A stretch of 64,000 bases of DNA from Alteraurantiacibacter aquimixticola. Lineage in GTDB: Bacteria; Pseudomonadota; Alphaproteobacteria; Sphingomonadales; Sphingomonadaceae. Within the stretch, counting starts at the first letter, position 1. Each line of letters opens with the position of its first letter. Below the pieces are notes generated by a model. The model was not told the DNA's origin. It saw only the letters and a program-made list of their open reading frames with translations, and searched no databases. The translations under genes and the position numbers were made by a program. The stretch is taken from assembly GCF_004965515.1 (NCBI RefSeq), contig NZ_SSHH01000003.1, forward strand, positions 375,001 through 439,000, written 5' to 3'. Positions 25,555 through 34,442 of this stretch are shown here, piece after piece.

Positions 25555-26138
25555 GCGATGACGACTTCCTCGATGGCCTTAAAGGCGATTGGCAGAGCCA
25601 GGATGCCGACCTGCAGGCCTATGCCGACCTCGTCGCAGAAGGGGAGCAGAAGCTGTGCAAGGAGCGCACCCACAGGCTCGGGCAGATGGCCGTGTTCTGG
25701 GCGTTTGCGGCCTTTTTTACCTGGCAGGTCTTCAATGCCGGCCACTTCCTGTTCCACGTCGCGGCGGTGGTTTTTCTGACCGCCGGGCTGATCGCATTGG
25801 CGGATTTCGTCTTCCTGCGCCGGATGCACGGCGAGGCCTATCTGCAGCAAGCGGGCGAAGTGCTGGACCAGGCCGAGCGGCAGGCGAGGATCGGCTTGCG
25901 CCTGGCCGAGGGGATGAAGGCGCATGCCGTGCTGCTGGCCGTCTGTTCCGCGCTGATGTTCGGTTATGACATCGTCGCTGCGAGCGAACCCGGCAGGGGC
26001 ATGCTGATCGGGCTGGTGATCGGCGGTGCGGCAGTCTTCATGTGGTTCGCGCAGCGTGGCCGCTATTGCGAAGTACGCGCCGAACTGGACGGGGTTCGCG
26101 CCATGCGGGCCGAGTTACAGGATGCGGACGAGAGTTGA
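25551..26138 (+). CDS. Putative membrane anti-sigma factor
   Basis: A 195-residue protein with an acidic cytoplasmic N-terminus (about 40 residues) and four predicted spans in two hairpins: MAVFWAFAAFFTWQVFNAG and FHVAAVVFLTAGLIALADFVF, then HAVLLAVCSALMFGYDIVA and MLIGLVIGGAAVFMWFA. A helical, charged stretch lies between the hairpins. It overlaps the sigma gene start-to-stop, so it is the obvious candidate to hold that sigma at the membrane. There is no zinc-finger HXXXCXXC motif, and I recognise no named family. Confidence 0.65.
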   Translation: MSDDDFLDGLKGDWQSQDADLQAYADLVAEGEQKLCKERTHRLGQMAVFWAFAAFFTWQVFNAGHFLFHVAAVVFLTAGLIALADFVFLRRMHGEAYLQQAGEVLDQAERQARIGLRLAEGMKAHAVLLAVCSALMFGYDIVAASEPGRGMLIGLVIGGAAVFMWFAQRGRYCEVRAELDGVRAMRAELQDADES

Positions 26139-26156
26139 GCCGTCCCGCCCAAAGCA

Positions 26157-26193
26157 AAAGGCCCGGCCCTCGCGGAGAGGGCCGGGCCTTTTT
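26157..26193. terminator. Bidirectional terminator
   Basis: A strong inverted repeat, AAAGGCCCGGCCCT and AGGGCCGGGCCTTT, with a seven-nt loop. It has A residues on one side and a run of T on the other and sits between convergent genes (the anti-sigma candidate and dhaK), so it can serve both. Confidence 0.85.
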
Positions 26194-26215
26194 CATGCCT
26201 TGCTGATCGGCTGGA

Positions 26216-27208
26216 TCAGAAGATGCGGCAGGCGGTTTCCGCCGGGGCCGCGAGCAGCTTCTCCAGCTCGGCATCGAGCTTGAGAAGCGTCAGCGAGCAG
26301 CCGGCCATTTCGATGGCGGTGCAATATTCGCCGACATAGTTGCGCGCGATCGTCAGGCCGCGATCGGCGCACAGCTGTGCTGCCTTGTTGTAGAGCACAT
26401 AGAGCTCTGCCGGCGGGGTGCCGCCAAGGCCGTTGATCATCAGCGCCACGCGGTCGCCCGAATTATAGGGCAGGTCGGTTGCTACGGCTTCGAACAGCAG
26501 TTCGGTGATCTCGTCGGCAGGCTTGATCTTGGTGCGTTCGCGGCCCGGTTCGCCGTGGATGCCGACGCCCACTTCCATTTCATCGTCGCCGATGTCGAAG
26601 ATGGGGTCACCCTTTGCCGGCGGGGTGCAGCTGGTCAGCGCCAGGCCCATGGTGCGGACATTGTTGTTGACCTTCTCAGCCATGGCATAGACCGCGTCGA
26701 GATCGGCACCGGTTTCGGCCAGCGCGCCGCAAGCCTTCATGACGAAGAAGTTGCCGGCCACGCCGCGACGGCCGACGGTGTAGAGGCTGTCCTGCACGGC
26801 AACGTCATCATTGATGATGAACTGCTTCAGCTTGATGCCTTCGGCTTCGGCCATTTCGCAGGCCATGTCCCAGGCCATGCGGTCGCCCTGGTAGTTGTTG
26901 ACCAGAACCAGCACGCCGGCATCGGTCGCGACCGACTTGATCGTTTCATAGCAGGCATCGACCGGCGGGGCGGCGAAGACCGGGCCCTGGCAGGCGGCGG
27001 TCAGCATGCCCGGGCCAACGGCCATGACATGAGCCGGTTCGTGGCCGGAGCCCGAACCCTGCACGATGGCGACCTTGCTGGCGTCCACGTTCTTGCGCTT
27101 GATCAGCTGGAATTCGGGCATCGCTTCCAGCAGGTCCGGGTTGGCGGCGATCACGCCGGCCATGAATTCCGGAACGAAATTCTCAGGATTGTTGACGAAC
27201 TTCTTCAT
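26216..27208 (-). CDS. dhaK: Dihydroxyacetone kinase subunit DhaK
   Basis: A 330-residue substrate-binding subunit. The GSGHEPAH block ([19 protein letters not shown]) and the covalent-binding His in [13 protein letters not shown], about residue 220, are diagnostic; the His forms a hemiaminal with the ketose. [18 protein letters not shown] is also typical. It is the last gene of a leftward operon with an aldolase, a CbbY-like phosphatase and dhaL. No PTS-type DhaM is present, so phosphate probably comes from ATP through DhaL. Related kinases can act on other short ketoses such as erythrulose. Confidence 0.92.
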   Translation of the reverse strand: MKKFVNNPENFVPEFMAGVIAANPDLLEAMPEFQLIKRKNVDASKVAIVQGSGSGHEPAHVMAVGPGMLTAACQGPVFAAPPVDACYETIKSVATDAGVLVLVNNYQGDRMAWDMACEMAEAEGIKLKQFIINDDVAVQDSLYTVGRRGVAGNFFVMKACGALAETGADLDAVYAMAEKVNNNVRTMGLALTSCTPPAKGDPIFDIGDDEMEVGVGIHGEPGRERTKIKPADEITELLFEAVATDLPYNSGDRVALMINGLGGTPPAELYVLYNKAAQLCADRGLTIARNYVGEYCTAIEMAGCSLTLLKLDAELEKLLAAPAETACRIF

Positions 27209-27249
27209 GTCTCATTCCTCTCCGTGAAACAGGTAAAAAGGGCTGGTGC

Positions 27250-27912
27250 TCAGCGATTCAGCTCTGCGGCAGTGGGGGTGTAGTCCACGCCGTAGTGCTT
27301 GCACCAGTCGTAAAGGATGGTGGCGACGCCCACGATGCCCGGATCGGGCGTGTTCGCGCTGCGCTCACCCACCTGGCTGGCGCGGCCGCGATGGGCGACC
27401 AGCGTGCGCGTCTCGTCGATCGCCTTGTCGGCTTCGGCAGCAACGGCGGCAAGCACCGCGCCAAGGTCCGAACCGTCCATTTCCTGCATCTTCTCGTGGA
27501 TCGGGATCAGCGCGTCGAGCAGCGTCTTATCGCCGCGCTTCGCCCCGCCGCGTGCCATGATGCCTTCCAGCGCGGCGCCGACCATGTCGGTCAGCTGGTG
27601 GTAGGTCACTTCGGCCATGTCCTTGGAGGCCATGCCGGCCTTCATGAAGCCGGTGCCCCAGATCGGGCCGGACGATCCGCCGACATGCTTGGAACAGATC
27701 ATCGAGATCTTCAGCAGCATGGCGCCGATGGCCGCCTTCTCGATCGCCGGCAGGTCCGCCTTGATGACCTTGAAGCCGGTCGCGAGCGAGGTGCCGAAGT
27801 CACCGTCGCCGGCCAGGCCGTCGAGGTCGGAGAAATACTTCTCGTTGCGGATCACCGTGTCGCAGGTGACGTCGATGGCGTCGGCGATCTGGTCGATGGT
27901 AAGCGTGGACAT
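27250..27912 (-). CDS. dhaL: Dihydroxyacetone kinase subunit DhaL
   Basis: A 220-residue nucleotide-binding subunit. The metal-nucleotide motif GLAGDGDFGTSLATG is at about 44-58, followed by KHVGGSSGPIWGTGFMKAG and RGGAKRGDKTLLDALIPI. The C-terminal RASQVGERSANTPDPGIVGVATIL is the usual family ending. It sits 41 nt upstream of dhaK on the same strand. With no DhaM in the window, it more likely uses ATP directly, as separate DhaK-DhaL pairs do in some bacteria. Confidence 0.92.
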   Translation of the reverse strand: MSTLTIDQIADAIDVTCDTVIRNEKYFSDLDGLAGDGDFGTSLATGFKVIKADLPAIEKAAIGAMLLKISMICSKHVGGSSGPIWGTGFMKAGMASKDMAEVTYHQLTDMVGAALEGIMARGGAKRGDKTLLDALIPIHEKMQEMDGSDLGAVLAAVAAEADKAIDETRTLVAHRGRASQVGERSANTPDPGIVGVATILYDWCKHYGVDYTPTAAELNR

Positions 27913-27933
27913 CTTTCCTCCCCTATGGACGCG

Positions 27934-28659
27934 CTAGGCCGTGGCTTCGGCGTTGAGCGCGTTCAAGTCTTCAATTGTAACAAGAACCGGATTGTCGCCC
28001 AGCTCGGGCACGATCTTGGCCGCTTCGCTGAAATCCTCATCCGCAGTATAGGTGCTGGTGGTGATCAGCGTGGGGATGCCCGCGCCGGTCGAGGCGAGCA
28101 GGCCGTTGCGGCTGTCTTCCACCACCATGCAATCGGATGCGGGCAGGCCCAGCGTTTCGAGGGCAAGGTTGTAGATTTCCGGATCGGGCTTCTTCTTGCT
28201 GACGACATCGCCGGCATGGACGAATTCGAAAGCTGCCTTGCGCTCCGCGCCGAACAGGTCGAGCACCGCATCGATGAACTTGGGGTTCGACGTGGTGCAC
28301 ACGCCCAGCCGCACGCCCTTTTCCATCGCCTCATCGATGATGCGCAGTACGCCAGGGCGAACCGGCAGGTCCTTGACGATTTCGGACGTCAGGCGGGTCT
28401 TTTCCTTGTGCAGGGCGGCGATCAGCTCCTGCTTGCCGCCGTGCTCGGCCACCAGCGCTTCCGGCCAGCCAAACTCCTCGAAATAGACCGTCATGCGTTC
28501 CTTGCCGCCGGCGGTCAGGAGGAGCCTTGCATAGAGCTCGACGCTCCATTCGGCATCGATGCCGAATTCCTTGAAGGCCAGGTTGAAGCCCACGCGGTGG
28601 GCATCGCGCTCGGTATCGACCAGAACGCCGTCACAATCGAAAATCAGTGCCTTGATCAT
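27934..28659 (-). CDS. HAD-superfamily phosphatase, CbbY-like
   Basis: A 241-residue HAD hydrolase. The catalytic motif I is FDCDGVLVDTE at about residues 7-17, the cap region has LLLTAGGKERMTVYF, motif II is CTTSN and motif IV is SKKKPDPEIYNLAL followed by VVEDSRNGL. The GGKERM cap motif resembles CbbY, which removes phosphate from xylulose-1,5-bisphosphate, a misfire product of ketose-bisphosphate chemistry. Lying between an aldolase and a ketose kinase, it may remove a wrong sugar phosphate made by the pathway. That role is inferred. Confidence 0.85.
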   Translation of the reverse strand: MIKALIFDCDGVLVDTERDAHRVGFNLAFKEFGIDAEWSVELYARLLLTAGGKERMTVYFEEFGWPEALVAEHGGKQELIAALHKEKTRLTSEIVKDLPVRPGVLRIIDEAMEKGVRLGVCTTSNPKFIDAVLDLFGAERKAAFEFVHAGDVVSKKKPDPEIYNLALETLGLPASDCMVVEDSRNGLLASTGAGIPTLITTSTYTADEDFSEAAKIVPELGDNPVLVTIEDLNALNAEATA

Positions 28660-28675
28660 GTCTGTGTCCGCTCCC

Positions 28676-29563
28676 TCAGGCCGTTTCTTTGAGGCTCTCG
28701 AGGAAGGACGGGGCCTGGTCCTTGCCGCCGAACTTCTCGATGAAGCTGGCGAACAGGTCCTTGCAGGCCTGGTACTGGGCGTCGATCACACGCAGCGGCT
28801 CGTAATCGTCGGGATTGGCGCGGCGATATTCGTCCACGCTCTTCACGAACACGTGCTTGAGGTTGGTCGAGATATTGACCTTGGCCGAACCGCGGGCAAT
28901 GGCCTTGGCGAAAGTCTCGTCCGACAGTCCGGTGCCGCCATGCAGCGCCATCGGCGTGTTGGTGGCCTTGTTGATGGCCTCGATACGGTCGAAATCGACA
29001 ACCGGCTCGCCCTTGTAGAAGCCATGCGCGGTGCCGACTGCACAGGCGAATGCCGACAGGTCGAGCGCGTCGCAGAACTTCTTGGCGTCTTCGGGATCGG
29101 TGAGGACGCTGTCTTCCTCTGCCACTACCATGTCGTCTTCCACGCCCATGATCTGGCCAAGCTCGGCTTCCATGCCGACATTGTACTTCTCTGCAATGTC
29201 ACGCACGCGCTTCGACATTTCGAGGTTTTCCTCGAACGGGAATTCCGACGCGTCGATCATGATCGAGGTCCAGCCGGTCTGGGCGCATTTCTCGATCATT
29301 GCGATGTCCTTGCAATGGTCGAGATGCAGCACCACCGGAACCGGTGAGTTTTCGGCGCAGGTGCGCACCCAGCTGACGATTTCCTCGTGGCTGTAATAAT
29401 CGATGGTCTTGGAGCTGGTCTGGCAGATGACGGGGGCGTTGAGGCCCTCGGCAGCTTTCACCATCCCCTTGACGGTGTTGTAGTCGACGAGGTTGAAGGC
29501 AGCGACGGCATAGCCATTGTCCATGGCATGGCGCAGCAACGGTTTCATGTTTACCAGCGGCAT
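28676..29563 (-). CDS. Class II (zinc) ketose-bisphosphate aldolase
   Basis: A 295-residue aldolase of the Fba/GatY/KbaY family. Zinc and catalytic motifs are VVLHLDHCKD near residue 78-87, MEAELGQIMGVEDD, TAHGFYKG and ALHGGTGLSDETFAKAI, with NISTNLK near residue 232. The family condenses dihydroxyacetone phosphate with an aldehyde or aldehyde phosphate. It is the first gene of a four-gene operon ending in dhaL-dhaK, so it probably uses or makes the dihydroxyacetone phosphate formed by the kinase. Fructose versus tagatose or another sugar phosphate cannot be decided. Confidence 0.9.
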   Translation of the reverse strand: MPLVNMKPLLRHAMDNGYAVAAFNLVDYNTVKGMVKAAEGLNAPVICQTSSKTIDYYSHEEIVSWVRTCAENSPVPVVLHLDHCKDIAMIEKCAQTGWTSIMIDASEFPFEENLEMSKRVRDIAEKYNVGMEAELGQIMGVEDDMVVAEEDSVLTDPEDAKKFCDALDLSAFACAVGTAHGFYKGEPVVDFDRIEAINKATNTPMALHGGTGLSDETFAKAIARGSAKVNISTNLKHVFVKSVDEYRRANPDDYEPLRVIDAQYQACKDLFASFIEKFGGKDQAPSFLESLKETA

Positions 29564-29844
29564 GAATAAGCTCCTTTTGATCCTAAGGCCCGCCCAAGCT
29601 CCCCAGCGTAGTGGCCTTTCGACTCGGCTCCTTAGCCAGACTTACGCCCTGCCGCCACCCGTCTAAACGCCTCTTTCGGCAATTCCGGATGATTCTGTCC
29701 GCTTGGCGCAGCGATATGTCGCCTGCAGGGACATCTGGCCCATTTCAGAACGTATGAACGGGCTTTCGGTGCCGCGGAGCCTGCCCTTGCCCTGACCGCC
29801 TTGAATTGACTAGGGTTCTCGGCGCCAGAATGTCAGGAGAGAGC
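29564..29844. promoter_or_regulatory. Divergent control region, aldolase operon and carbamoylase
   Basis: A 281-nt gap between two divergent genes. It contains no tRNA or clear short gene. The start region of the aldolase has AAGGAG upstream (read leftward), and AGGAG at 29835-29839 precedes the GTG of the carbamoylase. I could not find a convincing operator palindrome. Confidence 0.35.
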
Positions 29845-31104
29845 GTGCCCGAAATCACCATCGACCGTATCGAGAAGGACATTCTCGCCATCGCCCGCTT
29901 CGGACAGGAGGAGGGCAGCAATGGCGTCTATCGCCAGGGCTTCACCAAGGCGGATATGGCCGCGCGCCAGTGGCTGATGGGTGAGTTCGAGGCGCTGGGC
30001 ATGGCGGCCCGGATGGACGGTGCGGGCAATGTCATCGGCCGCTATGGCCCGGAGGAAGGTCCGGCCGTGGTGATCGGCTCGCATCTCGATTCCGTTCCGG
30101 CGGGTGGCATCTTCGACGGAGTGCTGGGCGTCGTCGCGGGCATGGAAGTGGTCCGCACCATGGCCGAGGCTGCGATCGTGCCCGAATATGCGATCGAGAT
30201 CATCGCCACCAGCGAGGAGGAGGGGCGCTTCGGCGGCATGCTGGGCGCGCAGGCGCTGACTGGTCGCGTAACCCGCGAATGGCTCGACACGGCAGCGGAC
30301 GAACATGGCAACCTCCTGAAGGACGCGATGGCCGAAGCGGGGCTCGATCCCCATGGTGCGCTCCACGCCTATCGCCGTCCGGAGGAGATCAAGGCCTTCC
30401 TCGAACTGCATGTTGAGCAGGGCCCGGTGCTCGATACCGAGAAGGTCACTATCGGCGTGGTCGAGGGGATCTCCGGCGTCTTCAAGTGGAACTGCCGCCT
30501 GATCGGCAAGGCCGACCATGCCGGCACCGCGCCGATGGACATGCGATCGGACGCCTTCATGGGCATTGCCGATTTCGCGCATGAGATCCAGCGCATCATC
30601 GACGAGGAGGGGACCGACAAGAGCCGCATCACCATCGGCCATGTCGCCCTGAAACCCGGCTTCCCGCATACCGTTCCGGGAGAAGCCGATTTCACAATCG
30701 TCGGCCGCGACCTTGACGAGGAAGTGATGCGCGGCCTCGCCAATGCCTGCCGCCGCGTGCTTTCCAGCATCGCCCGCAAGCACAAGCTGAAATTCGAATA
30801 TGAGGAGATGAGCTGGCTCAAGCCCGCCTATTGCGACGAGGGGCTGGTGCAGCTGATCGACGGCAAGGCGAAGGAGCTGGGCTACTCCTCCAAGCTCATG
30901 CCCTCGGGCGCAGGCCATGATGTGCAGTTCTTCTGCAACCACACACGCGCCGGCCTGATTTTCGTCCCCAGCGTAAACGGAGTCAGCCACGCGCCTGACG
31001 AATGGACCCACTGGTCCGACATCGAACGCGGCGCGCAGCTACTGTTCGAATGCGTGCTGGACCTGGCGTGCGAGCAGGCGCCGGTGGCGGAGGCGGCTGA
31101 GTAG
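29845..31104 (+). CDS. M20-family N-carbamoyl amino acid hydrolase / allantoate amidohydrolase
   Basis: A 419-residue metal-dependent amidase. Metal ligands lie in VVIGSHLDSVPAGGIFDGVLGV (HxD and bridging D), ATSEEEGRFGG, and LELHVEQGPVLD, and the dimer domain begins WNCRLIGKADHAGTAPMDMRSDA. The late His is in MPSGAGHDVQFF. These match the hydantoin/ureidoglycolate carbamoylase branch. I chose the GTG at 29845, which has AGGAG six nt upstream; an ATG five codons earlier lacks one. The enzyme releases CO2 and ammonia from N-carbamoyl amino acids or allantoate. Confidence 0.88.
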   Translation: MPEITIDRIEKDILAIARFGQEEGSNGVYRQGFTKADMAARQWLMGEFEALGMAARMDGAGNVIGRYGPEEGPAVVIGSHLDSVPAGGIFDGVLGVVAGMEVVRTMAEAAIVPEYAIEIIATSEEEGRFGGMLGAQALTGRVTREWLDTAADEHGNLLKDAMAEAGLDPHGALHAYRRPEEIKAFLELHVEQGPVLDTEKVTIGVVEGISGVFKWNCRLIGKADHAGTAPMDMRSDAFMGIADFAHEIQRIIDEEGTDKSRITIGHVALKPGFPHTVPGEADFTIVGRDLDEEVMRGLANACRRVLSSIARKHKLKFEYEEMSWLKPAYCDEGLVQLIDGKAKELGYSSKLMPSGAGHDVQFFCNHTRAGLIFVPSVNGVSHAPDEWTHWSDIERGAQLLFECVLDLACEQAPVAEAAE

Positions 31105-31180
31105 GACTTCTGCGGCCTCACAGACATCGCCTGAACCGAAAACCGCCGATCTTGGCTCAATACTTGCCCGCGCGCGGAAA

Positions 31181-32407
31181 TTGAAACACGTTGCGTGCGT
31201 GCTGGATTTTCTTTCCCCGCAGTTTTGGATCCTTGCCGCACTCGCCATATTTGGTTGGGCGCATGCGCACTACGTGTGGATGCATATCGCTCATGACCCT
31301 TCAAGGCGTGAGATCACGGCACCGCCCGAGGACCTGAGCTGGCGGTCCGACAATCTGTTCTACCGTAGTCTCGCCATTCTCGCAGGAGTGGTTTCCCTCG
31401 CAGTTTTCATCTTTACGCCCCACGCAAGTGAGTTTGCTCAGTCGGACTTCTTTGTGCCTGCTTTGCTTGGTCTGGTGGGCAGTGCAGCCGTGGGAAGAGC
31501 CCTTGCCGATTGGCGTAGTGGCACTACGGAGCCGTTGATCCGGGGAGTTTCTGCAACTTACAACAAGGCGTCACAACCGCTCAAATATTGGGCATCGCTT
31601 GCTTGGAATGCGTCGGTTGGCATCGCTTTTCTGGCTACGTCTCTTTTCGTATTTGACGACCATACCAGGCAGCGCTGCGATGACGATGTTGGTGAACAGG
31701 CGCTAAGCGAGATGTTGGAAACCTGCAGCTTGATGCTCGCAGAGAACAACCTCGATCAGGATGGGCGAGCGGAGCTTCTTGCCGCACGAGGGCGCGTAAA
31801 TCATAGGCTGCAAGAGAGTATGTCTGCTCTCGATGATTATTCCGCCGCTTTGGAATTGGAGCCGCAAGACTCTTACACGCTGTATAATCGTGCGTTGATC
31901 CACTCGCGACTTGGCAATTTGCCCTCAGCAATCGATGACCTGAATGCGTCGCTCGCCATCAACCCGGATTTCGACGATGCATATATCGAACGGGGTAACG
32001 CCTTCCTCGACACAGGCCAGTTTGAAAAAGCCATAGGTGACTTCACAACTCTCTTCGAGCGTGATCCTGATCACCCTTATGCATTGGCCAATAGAGGGAT
32101 AGCCCATGCATGGATGGGCAATGCCGATGTCGCCGAGAAGGACTTCTCACGCGTGGCCAAGGACAGCCCAGGGTGGATAGTCGTCCTGCGGGGCCGGGCT
32201 ATACTGGCCACCAATCGAGATGACGATGAGAGTGCGATTGAATTCCTCAATGATGCCCTCGCCATTCAATCCGATGACACGTTTTCGCTACATATGCGCG
32301 CGGAAATCTACTGGGAAAATGGCCAGCGTGATCTGGCGGCACGTGACGATGACCTGATCATGGAAATCGAGAAGCCAAGGCTTGTACGTGTCACTGAGAG
32401 TCCCTGA
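31181..32407 (+). CDS. Membrane-anchored TPR protein
   Basis: A 408-residue protein with a likely TTG start. The N-terminal third carries about four hydrophobic segments (WILAALAIFGWAHAHYVW, LAILAGVVSLAVFIF, FFVPALLGLVGSAAVGRAL and SLAWNASVGIAFLATSLFVF). The rest is built of about six TPR units, for example AELLAARGRVNHRLQESMSA, LYNRALIHSRLGNLPSAIDD and AYIERGNAFLDTGQFEKAIG. Its base composition is clearly less GC-rich than its neighbours, suggesting acquisition. It stands alone between the carbamoylase and asnB. Function unknown, probably a protein-interaction scaffold at the membrane. Confidence 0.7.
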   Translation: MKHVACVLDFLSPQFWILAALAIFGWAHAHYVWMHIAHDPSRREITAPPEDLSWRSDNLFYRSLAILAGVVSLAVFIFTPHASEFAQSDFFVPALLGLVGSAAVGRALADWRSGTTEPLIRGVSATYNKASQPLKYWASLAWNASVGIAFLATSLFVFDDHTRQRCDDDVGEQALSEMLETCSLMLAENNLDQDGRAELLAARGRVNHRLQESMSALDDYSAALELEPQDSYTLYNRALIHSRLGNLPSAIDDLNASLAINPDFDDAYIERGNAFLDTGQFEKAIGDFTTLFERDPDHPYALANRGIAHAWMGNADVAEKDFSRVAKDSPGWIVVLRGRAILATNRDDDESAIEFLNDALAIQSDDTFSLHMRAEIYWENGQRDLAARDDDLIMEIEKPRLVRVTESP

Positions 32408-32446
32408 TTCCCGGTAAAAATATCGATTGGTGAGCCCTTCACCGGC

Positions 32447-34393
32447 TCAGGCCCCAATCAACTCATCGATCGCGTGCAATGCAATCGCGTGGTTTAGGAT
32501 AATATCCTTCCGCGTGTTCTGAGCGTGGTCGTCGCTCTTGCGGTAGTCTTCGATGGACTGGCGCAGTTTCGCTTCGTCGAAGATGCCGTGTTCGGCGATT
32601 TCCTCGGATGACAGCCACTTGTCGATCAGCTTGTTGATCTCGACGGTCTTGGCTTCGTCCGTATGGGCGGGCGGGGCCATGAAGGCGAATTTCTCGCGCT
32701 TGTAGAGCACTTCTGGGAGGACGTGCTTCATCGCCTCGCGCACCACCCATTTCTCGATCCCGTCGCGGATGCGGACATGCGGGGGGATGCGCATGGCGAG
32801 TTCGGCCACGTGGTGGTCGAGGAAGGCCGGGCGGCTTTCGAGGCTGTTGGCCATGTCCACCCGGTCGCCGCCCCAGTTGAGGATCTGGCCTTCGAGCATG
32901 GTCTTGATCCAGCTATACTGCACCTTGTCGAGCACGTGGCGCCCGTCGAGCATCGAGCGGTCGAGCGAATAGGCGATGGCTGCGATCGGATCGTAATCGC
33001 CGAGCTTCGCCTTGAACTCGTCCGACAGCAGCGGCTTCACGCGTTCGAGCACCAGCATCCAGGGCTGGATCCATGAGGGGGTGAAGCCCATCACTTCCTC
33101 GAAGGCAGGGTGGCTGATCTGCTGTTCGGCGAGCACGGAGCCGGCGAAGATCTTGTTCCGCTCCTTCATATCCGCGCCCGCTGAGGTTTCGGCATAGGCG
33201 GGATCGTGGAGGAAATAGTCGGCCTTGAACTGGGCATAGCCGCCGAACAGCTCGTCCGACCCCTCGCCGGTGATCACGACTTTGTAGCCGACATCGCGGA
33301 CATGGCGGCTCATCAGCATCTTGGCGACGCCGAGCGTGTTGTAGAAGGTGCGTTCGGAATAGAAGACCGCATCCTCGAAATTCTTGCCGTAGAGATCGAC
33401 GGCCTTGAGCTTGAGGATATCCTGGTCGGCGCCCGCCTTCTCCGCCATTTCGGTGGCGATATGCGCCTCGTCATAGCGGTCATCGTCGAAGCTGATGGTG
33501 AAGGCCTTGACCGGCGATTGCTGGATCGCCGCGGCCATGCCGATGATCGAGCAGCTGTCTATCCCGCCCGAGAGGTAGCAGGCGACGGGCACATCGGCCT
33601 CCAGCCGCAGGGCAACGCTTTCGACCAGCGCCTGGCGCACATTCTCGATATGCTCCTCGTCGGGCAGATCGTCATGCTCGCCGTCGAGCGGGAATTCGGC
33701 ATCCCAATAGCGCTTTTCTTCAACGTCGAAGCCGTCATCGGTCTTCTGCACCACCAGCATGTGGCCCGGTTTCAGCGCATGGATGCCTTCGAACAGCGTC
33801 ATGCCGGGGACCATCACCTGCATCATCTGGTGCAGCTGCGCCTTGGGGCAGACTTCGCGGGGGACATCGGGATGGGCGAGCATCGCCTTCATCTCGCTGC
33901 CCCAGAAAAAGCCCTTGTCGCTGACGTGGTAGAAGAGCGGGCGGATGCCGAACCGGTCGCGCACCAGGATCATGCGCTGGCGCTTTTCATCGAAGATCGC
34001 AAAGGCGAATTCGCCGCGCAAATGCTCCATGAAGTCGAAGCCGTGCTTGTGGAACAGCTTGAGCGCGATCTCGGAATCCGACTTGGTGTTGAACTGGTAT
34101 CCGTCGGTGCGCAGGATGCCGCGCAGCTGCTTGTAGCCGTAGAACTCGCCATTCACGGTCATCACGAAGCCGTCGGTCGCGTCATCCTCCCGCCCGAAGA
34201 TCGGCTGGTCGCCGGCATTGAGGCCGATGATCGACAGCCGGGTGTGCACCATGGCGAGGCCGTTGGCGGGATCGACATGGCTGCCCCAGCCATCGGGACC
34301 GCGATGGTACATCTTGTCGGCCATCGCCTTGACGATGGCATCGGTATCGGCGTGATGGTTCCTGGGGCTCCACACCCCGGCAATTCCGCACAT
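32447..34393 (-). CDS. asnB: Asparagine synthetase (glutamine-hydrolysing), AsnB family
   Basis: A 648-residue two-domain amidotransferase. The class II glutaminase starts MCGIAGVWSP with Cys2 as the nucleophile, followed by RGPDGWGSH and VNGEFYGYKQLR. The synthetase domain has the ATP loop CYLSGGIDSCSI near residue 275 and VITGEGSDELFGGYAQF. It is the last gene of a leftward operon with a carbamoyltransferase-like gene, a small membrane protein and a sodium:solute symporter. It may make asparagine for general use, but the neighbours allow the alternative that it amidates a different acid within an unknown pathway. Confidence 0.9.
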   Translation of the reverse strand: MCGIAGVWSPRNHHADTDAIVKAMADKMYHRGPDGWGSHVDPANGLAMVHTRLSIIGLNAGDQPIFGREDDATDGFVMTVNGEFYGYKQLRGILRTDGYQFNTKSDSEIALKLFHKHGFDFMEHLRGEFAFAIFDEKRQRMILVRDRFGIRPLFYHVSDKGFFWGSEMKAMLAHPDVPREVCPKAQLHQMMQVMVPGMTLFEGIHALKPGHMLVVQKTDDGFDVEEKRYWDAEFPLDGEHDDLPDEEHIENVRQALVESVALRLEADVPVACYLSGGIDSCSIIGMAAAIQQSPVKAFTISFDDDRYDEAHIATEMAEKAGADQDILKLKAVDLYGKNFEDAVFYSERTFYNTLGVAKMLMSRHVRDVGYKVVITGEGSDELFGGYAQFKADYFLHDPAYAETSAGADMKERNKIFAGSVLAEQQISHPAFEEVMGFTPSWIQPWMLVLERVKPLLSDEFKAKLGDYDPIAAIAYSLDRSMLDGRHVLDKVQYSWIKTMLEGQILNWGGDRVDMANSLESRPAFLDHHVAELAMRIPPHVRIRDGIEKWVVREAMKHVLPEVLYKREKFAFMAPPAHTDEAKTVEINKLIDKWLSSEEIAEHGIFDEAKLRQSIEDYRKSDDHAQNTRKDIILNHAIALHAIDELIGA

Positions 34394-34442
34394 GTCGTTT
34401 CGTATTCCTTCTGCATGCCCCGGCGCTTGGCCTGGACACTGG

